DNA of 64,000 bases, taken from the NCBI GenBank assembly GCA_023266195.1, contig JAHFRP010000001.1:434001-498000 (forward strand), written 5' to 3'. Under the pieces are notes generated by a model that did no database searches, was not told the DNA's origin, and worked only from the letters and a program-made list of their open reading frames with translations. Below are positions 58,328 to 64,000 of the stretch, one piece after another. Both the position numbers and the translations under genes were made by a program. Numbering within the stretch: position 1 is the first letter of the stretch; the number at the start of each line of letters is the position of its first letter. The stretch is from Sulfuricella sp. GTDB taxonomy: Bacteria > Pseudomonadota > Gammaproteobacteria > Burkholderiales > Sulfuricellaceae.

Positions 58328-61300
58328 ATGACCACTCACGGATTATTCAGAAACGCCGGCATCGCGTTTCTTGCGCTCGCCTTCAGCGCCACCGCCGACG
58401 CCGCGCTGACGGACATCTCCACCGTGCCGCTGAATACCTACAATGCGCCGTCATCCACGGACGTCAAGCCCAACATCATGTTGATTCTGGATAATTCCGG
58501 AAGCATGGCGTGGACCCATATGCCGGATAACAGTGCGGACCCGGGCAGTGCCGTGCCGTTTACCTATGGGTTTTACGGTTACCGCAGCAGTCAGTGCAAC
58601 GGCGTCTACTACAACCCCTCGATCACTTACAAACCTCCGGTAGACTCGAACGGAAACAGCTACGCCAACTCCAACTTTACCGCGGCGTGGAACGATGGCT
58701 ACAACACATCGGGCGGCACCACGAATCTGAGCACCAGCTTTCGTGCCGAGGGCGACAGCACCAATTATGCCGCCTATTACTACAAATACACCGGTACGCA
58801 GACCACCGCGGCGCAGAAGAATTATTACGTCGCCAACTCGTTCGTCAACGAGTGTGGCACCGCCAGCGGCAGCGGCACCGCCACCAGCGGTACCACGCCC
58901 GGCAGCGGCGTGTTCACCAGGGTCACGGTCGGCGCCACGTCCGGCGCCGGAAGCTCGGACGAGCGCACCAATTTCGCCAACTGGTACAGCTACTATCGCA
59001 CCCGCATCCTGATGATGAAAACGGCTTCCGGCCTGGCGTTCAAGGATGTCGGCGACAAGTTCCGCGTCGGCTTCATGACTATCAATTCCGGCGGCGCCGA
59101 CTTCATCAATATCGCGGACTTCACGGCGGCGAACAAGAGCACCTGGTACGCGGCGCTCTACGGCGCCGCGCCCAGCGGCAGCACCCCGCTGAGGACCGCG
59201 CTTTCCCAGGTGGGCCGCATGTACGCGGGGGAAATATCCAGCATCAACGGTGTGACGGTAACCGACCCGTTGCAGTATTCTTGCCAGCAGAACTACGCCA
59301 TCCTTTCCACGGACGGTTTCTGGAATACCGGCCTCGGCTACAAGCTCAACGGCTCGACCGAGATCGGCAACGAGGACGCCGGCCGGACGCCTCCATACGG
59401 CGACGGGAGCGGCCTGACTCAGATGAGCACCAGCACTCTGCAGAGCCAGACTTCCCTGTTGCAATCCAGTACCAGCACCTTGCAGACCCAGACCAGCACG
59501 GTGCAAAGCCAGACTTCCCAGCTGCAAAGCAGCACGTCCACTTTGCAGAAATCCACGGCACAGCTCCAGAAGGCCACGTCCACCAATTCCGGAACTACCT
59601 GGTCGGCCTGGTCCAATGTCACGTCATGCACCTGGGACAACTCCGGCTCCTCTCGCACCAAGTGCCAATACCTGGCCTATACCGCGCCTGCCGGCGCGAC
59701 CAGTTGCACGGCGCTGGCCCAGGGCACGGGCACGTCGGGCACCTGGACAGGGCCCGCCACGAATTGCACTTACACCGCCTGGACTCCCTATGCCAACGCG
59801 TCTTCGTGCAGCGCTGCGGCTCAGTCGTCCGGGCCAAGCTATAGCGGCCCCGCAACGCAATGCCAGACTGTGGTCACATCGCCCTTTGCCAACGCCGCAT
59901 CCTGCACCGCAACCACGACGCCCAACAGCAGTGGCCAGACCACGCAGTGCCAATACACGCCCTGGAGCGGCTGGGCGAATGCCACATCGACATGCACCGT
60001 GGTGGCTCAATCGACCAGCGGCACCTACAATCCGACGGCAAGGCAGTGCCAGTACACCGTCTATACGAGCCCAGCTCCGGCATCTTCCTGCACGACCGCG
60101 GCACAATCGACCGCCTCGCCCTATACGCGGCTTGTCGCGACGACATGCTCATATTCGGCGTATAGCGCTTGGGCCAACGCGGGTTCCTGTACCGTGGTCG
60201 CGCAGAGTACGAGCAGCCCTTACACGGTGTCCGTAGCGACCAATTGCCAATATACCGGTTGGAGCACTCCGTCCACCGTGTCTTCATGTACTGCCAGGGC
60301 ACAATCCACGGCGCCGAACTACACCGTGGGAACGGCGGTACAATGCAGCGTGACAGGCGGCGGCACTTCGGATACCCTGGCGGACGTTGCCGACTATTAC
60401 TACAACACCGATCTGCGCAATTCCGACACGAGCAAGGGAACGGGAACCTGCTCCGGCCCGATCATTGCGCCTTCCACGACCCCGAACGACCTGTGCACCG
60501 ACAACGTGCCGCAGTATGGGCGCGATACGGTCACCTCTCAGCATATGACCACCTTTACTGTCGGCCTGGGCGTGCGCGGACGCATGGTTTATTCTCCCAC
60601 TTACTGGACCGATGGCAGCGGCGATTTCTGGGATGTCTGGAAAGGCTCCACGGCCAACGGCTCCATCTGCTCCTGGCAGGCGAGCGGAACCTGCGTCTGG
60701 CCGATTCCCGGCATGGCGAACAGCTCGGATGGAAAGATCGAGAACGTCGACGACCTGTGGCATGCCGCGGTCAACGGGCATGGCTTCTATTACAACGCCA
60801 CCGACCCGGATTCACTGTCCGCAGGGTTGACCAGCCTGCTGACCACCATCATCAACACGCCACGGCCCGGTACTGCGGCCGCGGCCGCCAGCAGCAACCC
60901 GAACATCAGCTCGAGCGACAACTACGTGTTCAGTTCCTCCTACAAGTCGGTGGAGTGGTACGGCGAGCTCATCCGCCAGCAAATCGATGCCACGACAGGC
61001 ACTCTGTCTGCGCAGCAATGGTCGGCCATGGAGTTGCTGGATGCGAAAACGCCTTCGACGCGCGCCATTTACACCAATGTCTCGGGCACGCTGACCGCCT
61101 TTCTGTGGGGCAACCTGACGAGCACGCAGCAAGCGTATTTCAAGGCGCCTTATCTCACTTATACTTCGTCGACGTCCGGCCTGTCCCAGTTTTGCTCTGC
61201 CGGCGGCACGTGCCTGAGCAGCACGGCGCAAAGCAATACCACAGCCGCTACCGGCGGCGCCGCGGGGGAAAACCTGGTGAACTTCCTGCGCGGCGACCGC

Positions 61301-62818
61301 ACCAATGAAACCACGTTTTACCGGGTGCGCACCCACGTTCTCGGCGACATCGTATCCTCCGAGGCGCGGTACGTGAAAACGCCGATGTTCAATTACAGCG
61401 ATGCCGGGTACAGCACCTATAAAACCGCGCAGTCGGGCCGTACCGGCATGGTCTACGTTGGCGCCAACGACGGCATGCTGCATGCTTTCGATGTATCGAC
61501 CGGCACCGAAACCTGGGCCTATATCCCCTCCTTCGTGTTGCCCAATTTGTACCAATTGGCTGACGCGAACTATTCGACCCAGCATCAATTCTTCGTGGAC
61601 GGCTCTCCCGAGGTGGGCGATATCTACGCAGGAAGCTGGAAGACCATACTGGTGGGCGGCCTGAACCGCGGAGGGAAGGGCTACTATGCCCTGGATATCA
61701 CCGACCCAGCCCATCCGTCGCTGCTGTGGGAATTTACCGATACCAACATGGGCTACGCCTACGGCAACCCGAGAATTACCAAATTGGGCGGCACCTGGGT
61801 GGCGATCGTCACGTCCGGCTATAACAACGCGGACGGCATGGGCCATGTGTATGTGCTTAACGCCAACACCGGAGCGCTTATCCGGGATATCAGCACTGGG
61901 GTGGGCAGTGCCGGTTCCCCCAGCGGCCTGGCGCGAATTAGCGCCCACGTGCTTTCCGCCAATACCGACAACACCGTGAAGGCCGTGTATGGCGGGGATA
62001 TGCTGGGCAACCTGTGGCGTTTCGACGTCAATGGCGATATCGGCGCTGCGGGCTACGATGCGCAATTGCTGGTCAGCTTCAAGGACCCCAGCGGCAGCGC
62101 GCAACCCATCACCGCCAAACCGACGGTTTCCACCGTCAATGGTTTCCCCGTGATTTATGTCGGCACCGGAGCCTACCTCGGTACCGGCGACATTTCCAGC
62201 GCCACCACGCAAAGCTTTTACGCCGTCAAGGACAAACTGGATTCGACCACTTACGGCAATCCGCGCACAGCGGCGAATAATTTTGTGGCGCAGATCTTGG
62301 CCAGCACTACGTGTCCGTCGGGTGCGCCGATCGAGGTATGCACACCGGGCCAAACGGTACGCAGCATCAGCAGTTGTACTGCGGTGGATTGGGGCGCAAA
62401 AAACGGCTGGTACGTGGATTTCCTGACGGGCGGCGAGCGCTCCAGCACCGATCCTGCCTTGGCTCTCGGTACGCTGGTATTCACGACGATTACCCCCAAT
62501 GCGGCCAGTGCAAGCGCGTGCGGCGTGTTGTCCGGCGCGGATACCTCGGCCAGTTTCGCCTATGCCATGGATTACCAGACCGGTTGTTCAGTGGCGGGTT
62601 CCAGCGGTGTCGTTGCCGCGAGCCTGGGCATCGGACTGGCTACCAGGCCTATTCTAGGCAGATTGCCCGATGGCACGATTATCGAGATTATCCGCGAGTC
62701 GGGTGGAAGCAGTTCCGGCGGTTCCGATATGGGCGGGACGGTAGTGAAAAAACCGCCTGTCAACACTTCTGGCGGTGCAGCCAAACGCGTTTCGTGGCGC
62801 GAGCTGGTTACTGAGTAG
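58328..62818 (+). CDS. pilY1: Type IV pilus tip adhesin PilY1 with inserted repeat arrays
   Basis: The protein has 1,496 residues from ATG 58328, with CAGGAGG 5 bases upstream; ATG 58310 lies before that site. The signal peptide ends ATADA. A von Willebrand A-like domain starts with the MIDAS motif MLILDNSGSM (about 50-60) and continues to AILSTDGFWNTG (near 325). Two repeat arrays are then inserted: eight heptads of the type LQSQTSL and eight cysteine-pair repeats of about 33 residues. The normal sequence resumes at DTLADVADYYYNTDLR and QHMTTFTVGLGV. The C-terminal half is the PilY1 beta-propeller (MVYVGANDGMLHAFDV, NNADGMGHVYVLNANTG). PilY1 controls pilus extension and adhesion. Confidence 0.95.
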   Translation: MTTHGLFRNAGIAFLALAFSATADAALTDISTVPLNTYNAPSSTDVKPNIMLILDNSGSMAWTHMPDNSADPGSAVPFTYGFYGYRSSQCNGVYYNPSITYKPPVDSNGNSYANSNFTAAWNDGYNTSGGTTNLSTSFRAEGDSTNYAAYYYKYTGTQTTAAQKNYYVANSFVNECGTASGSGTATSGTTPGSGVFTRVTVGATSGAGSSDERTNFANWYSYYRTRILMMKTASGLAFKDVGDKFRVGFMTINSGGADFINIADFTAANKSTWYAALYGAAPSGSTPLRTALSQVGRMYAGEISSINGVTVTDPLQYSCQQNYAILSTDGFWNTGLGYKLNGSTEIGNEDAGRTPPYGDGSGLTQMSTSTLQSQTSLLQSSTSTLQTQTSTVQSQTSQLQSSTSTLQKSTAQLQKATSTNSGTTWSAWSNVTSCTWDNSGSSRTKCQYLAYTAPAGATSCTALAQGTGTSGTWTGPATNCTYTAWTPYANASSCSAAAQSSGPSYSGPATQCQTVVTSPFANAASCTATTTPNSSGQTTQCQYTPWSGWANATSTCTVVAQSTSGTYNPTARQCQYTVYTSPAPASSCTTAAQSTASPYTRLVATTCSYSAYSAWANAGSCTVVAQSTSSPYTVSVATNCQYTGWSTPSTVSSCTARAQSTAPNYTVGTAVQCSVTGGGTSDTLADVADYYYNTDLRNSDTSKGTGTCSGPIIAPSTTPNDLCTDNVPQYGRDTVTSQHMTTFTVGLGVRGRMVYSPTYWTDGSGDFWDVWKGSTANGSICSWQASGTCVWPIPGMANSSDGKIENVDDLWHAAVNGHGFYYNATDPDSLSAGLTSLLTTIINTPRPGTAAAAASSNPNISSSDNYVFSSSYKSVEWYGELIRQQIDATTGTLSAQQWSAMELLDAKTPSTRAIYTNVSGTLTAFLWGNLTSTQQAYFKAPYLTYTSSTSGLSQFCSAGGTCLSSTAQSNTTAATGGAAGENLVNFLRGDRTNETTFYRVRTHVLGDIVSSEARYVKTPMFNYSDAGYSTYKTAQSGRTGMVYVGANDGMLHAFDVSTGTETWAYIPSFVLPNLYQLADANYSTQHQFFVDGSPEVGDIYAGSWKTILVGGLNRGGKGYYALDITDPAHPSLLWEFTDTNMGYAYGNPRITKLGGTWVAIVTSGYNNADGMGHVYVLNANTGALIRDISTGVGSAGSPSGLARISAHVLSANTDNTVKAVYGGDMLGNLWRFDVNGDIGAAGYDAQLLVSFKDPSGSAQPITAKPTVSTVNGFPVIYVGTGAYLGTGDISSATTQSFYAVKDKLDSTTYGNPRTAANNFVAQILASTTCPSGAPIEVCTPGQTVRSISSCTAVDWGAKNGWYVDFLTGGERSSTDPALALGTLVFTTITPNAASASACGVLSGADTSASFAYAMDYQTGCSVAGSSGVVAASLGIGLATRPILGRLPDGTIIEIIRESGGSSSGGSDMGGTVVKKPPVNTSGGAAKRVSWRELVTE
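59434..60360 (+). repeat. Heptad array and cysteine-repeat array inside pilY1
   Basis: 59434-59583 encodes seven to eight near-identical seven-residue units (LQSSTST, LQTQTST, VQSQTSQ and similar). 59584-60360 encodes eight units of about 31-35 residues with the pattern W-x-x-W/P-A-N-A-x-S-C-T, A-Q-S-T, Y, then C-Q-Y; each has two cysteines. The repeats are visible in both DNA and protein. Confidence 0.9.
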
Positions 62819-63133
62819 CGTGGATGTCTGCATTCGCCAAATTCCATGTCCCGCCTTTCGTACGTGGATGGGCGTTATGGCAGTAAAAAAACATAAGGGG
62901 CACAAAGTTTTTTGTGTCCCTTGTGGTTTTTCGTCGCAAGCTGTTATTAAACGCCGACCGCGCTTTCGTTTTCCTCGGTGAATTCGAGCCGGTCTCTCTT
63001 TCGCGTCGATTCCCACCACACAGCGGTTCGTCGGCGAGCGCCTTGCGGATGGTGTCCCGAGTCGGGCGCGCCAACGGTCGCGGCTTTCTCTCTGCAAACC
63101 CCACAGATTGCCCTTGGCACTTTTGTTTCGAGT
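62819..63133. other. Gap after pilY1 with a dispersed repeat and a decayed clpA 3' copy
   Basis: 62882-62932 is a hairpin of AAAACATAAGGGGCACAAAG and TTTGTGTCCCTTGTGGTTTT, a dispersed repeat type. 62945-63080 is a decayed copy of the clpA 3' end. No intact gene. Confidence 0.7.
62945..63080 (-). pseudogene. Decayed partial duplicate of the clpA 3' end
   Basis: The plus-strand text TTAAACGCCGACCGCGCTTTCG, GGTGAATTCGAGC and GTTCGTCGGCGAGCGCCTTG with GCGGATGGTGTCC matches the 3' end of clpA at 63624-63790 almost base for base. About 30 bases are deleted in the middle and point changes are scattered. The minus frame still reads DTIRKALADEPL and ends in TAA. It is a relic left by a duplication or insertion event. 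Confidence 0.85.
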
Positions 63134-63157
63134 GATTGCACTGATATCGGTGCAATC
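63134..63157. promoter_or_regulatory. Palindromic operator upstream of the fitA-like gene
   Basis: TTGCACTGATATCGGTGCAA is a 20-base palindrome with 18 matching positions, 16 bases before the antitoxin start. Autoregulation through such sites is usual for ribbon-helix-helix antitoxins. Confidence 0.6.
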
Positions 63158-63173
63158 ATCCAAGGAGCAAAAG

Positions 63174-63418
63174 ATGGCGAGCCTCACAATCTGGAATCTG
63201 GACGATAGCCTCAAGGGTCGCCTGCGCCAGCAGGCAGCCCGCCATGGCTGGTCGATGGAAGAGGAAGTCCGTCAGATACTGCGCCAGGCGGGGGGCCCGG
63301 CCCGGAGACGGGAGTTGCCGAGCGGATTCAACAGCGATTTGCCCAATTCGGCATGGATGCCTTGCCTATGCCGGAGCGCCGGGCGGTGCGCCAACCGCAG
63401 CCGTGGGAAGAGTCGTGA
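63174..63418 (+). pseudogene. Frameshifted FitA-like antitoxin gene
   Basis: ATG 63174 with AAGGAG upstream encodes MASLTIWNLDDSLKGRLRQQ and on to VRQILRQAGG, a ribbon-helix-helix antitoxin. After the six-G run near 63292-63297 the reading frame is lost. One added G would restore a frame reading VAERIQQRFAQFGMDALPMP and PQPWEES followed by TGA at 63416. The TGA overlaps the GTG of the toxin remnant, as in intact modules. Confidence 0.85.
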
Positions 63419-63513
63419 ATCAGCGCGTATTGCTCGACACCAATGTGTTGTCCGAATTGATGCGTGGGCAGCCGGATGCCAAAGTGATGGCAGTGTTACG
63501 AGCCAGGTTTTAA
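63415..63513 (+). pseudogene. Truncated FitB-like PIN toxin remnant
   Basis: GTG 63415 begins VNQRVLLDTNVLSELMRGQP, the first strand and helix of a PIN toxin with its first Asp. The frame ends after 32 codons, 17 bases before a CCGTCATTCC repeat. More than three quarters of the domain is missing. Confidence 0.88.
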
Positions 63514-63627
63514 GGAAACTCTGAACAAGACCGTCATTCCGGCGAGCCGGAATCAAGGTTCTCAATGGGTTACTGGATACCGGCTTTCGCCGGTATGACG
63601 AATTCAGGGCTTATTCGTGCTTCCCTA
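63510..63627. repeat. CCGTCATTCC-type element between the toxin remnant and clpA
   Basis: The core 63531-63600 has CCGTCATTCCGGCGAGCCGG and CCGGCTTTCGCCGGTATGACG. Outer parts AAGGAAACTCTGAACAAG and, reversed, TTTAGGGAAGCACGAATAAG look like imperfect terminal repeats. The right end overlaps the clpA stop codon. Confidence 0.7.
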
Positions 63628-64000
63628 AACGCCAACCGCGCTTTCGCTGTTTTCGGTGAATTCGAGCTGAATTTTCTCGTTCGAGTCGATGTCCACCACC
63701 ACCTTGCCGCCGCCCGTCAGCCGGCCGAACAGCAGTTCGTCGGCGAGCGCCTTGCGGATGGTGTCCTGGATCAGACGCGCCATCGGCCGCGCGCCCATGG
63801 CGGGGTCGAAGCCGTGTTTGGCCAAATAATCTTTTAGCGCGTCGGTGAAGATCGCTTCCACTTTTTTCTCGTGCAGCTGTTCTTCCAGCTGCATCAGGAA
63901 CTTGTCCACCACGCGCAGGATGATTTCATGGCTGAGCGGCGCGAAGGAAATCGCGCCGTCGAGGCGGTTCCTGAATTCCGGGCTGAACTGGCGCTTGATT
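63625..64000 (-). CDS. clpA: ATP-dependent Clp protease ATP-binding subunit ClpA, 3' part
   Basis: The 125 C-terminal codons of ClpA, continuing beyond the window. From the right edge it reads IKRQFSPEFRNRLDGAISFA, then ILRVVDKFLMQLEEQL, and GFDPAMGARPMARLIQDTIRKALADELLFG, the D2 small-domain pattern of ClpA. ClpA unfolds proteins and feeds them to ClpP. The stop is TAG within the edge of a dispersed repeat. A clpS gene would be expected beyond the upstream end and is not in view. Confidence 0.93.
   Translation of the reverse strand, partial: IKRQFSPEFRNRLDGAISFAPLSHEIILRVVDKFLMQLEEQLHEKKVEAIFTDALKDYLAKHGFDPAMGARPMARLIQDTIRKALADELLFGRLTGGGKVVVDIDSNEKIQLEFTENSESAVGV

Noticed and set aside
62775..62981. 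68-codon plus-strand frame after pilY1
   Set aside because: It contains translated dispersed-repeat DNA (KKHKGHKVFCV) and lacks a ribosome site.

Overview
The window looks like chromosomal DNA of a GC-rich betaproteobacterium. The orders gloB - methyltransferase - rnhA - dnaQ and lolA - rarA - serS, a complete type IV minor-pilin/pilY1 operon, and NADH-type FabI, LolA, MltD and MltF all fit this. The genus cannot be told from sequence alone.

Layout. 1-14.3 kb is ordinary core and transport DNA: the 3' end of an iron-dependent alcohol dehydrogenase, a small conserved gene, fabI, a yejABEF-like peptide ABC transporter (lipoprotein, two permeases, fused double ATPase), mltD, gloB, a methyltransferase-like gene, rnhA, dnaQ and a membrane methyltransferase-like gene. 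14.3-44 kb is a signalling island transcribed almost wholly on the minus strand. It holds four GGDEF proteins (three with EAL), four histidine kinases (one of about 2,218 residues with twelve 92-residue HAMP repeats), three stand-alone receivers, single-domain CheB and CheR without a chemoreceptor, and a PstS-like periplasmic protein. 44.6-54 kb carries scattered tRNA genes (Asp, Glu, Ala, Val, Ser, Thr) with gltX, lolA-rarA-serS, mltF and a Fur-family regulator. 54-62.8 kb has thiO and the operon pilE-fimT-pilV-pilW-pilX-pilY1. The right edge has a broken FitAB-type toxin-antitoxin locus and the 3' end of clpA, of which a decayed second copy lies upstream.

The most notable feature is the load of small palindromic repeats. 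About thirty REP-like hairpins (GTAGGAGC head, GCGATTGC-like tail) fill nearly every gap in the signalling island. They surround a REP-associated tyrosine transposase (RAYT) and supply the stop codons of at least four genes. A second palindrome family (CCCTCTCCC/GGGAGAGGG) brackets a DUF559 nuclease-like ORF, and an array of it sits in frame inside the giant kinase. A third family sits in frame between the two ATPase domains of the peptide transporter. The window therefore shows a documented palindrome-plus-transposase pair (REP/RAYT) and a possible second pair (DUF559 plus CCCTCTCCC palindromes), both marking the junctions of modular signalling proteins.

Other points of interest are two repeat arrays inserted in the von Willebrand-like part of PilY1, a degenerate GGDVF cyclase site, and a 50-residue membrane protein gene between tRNA genes.
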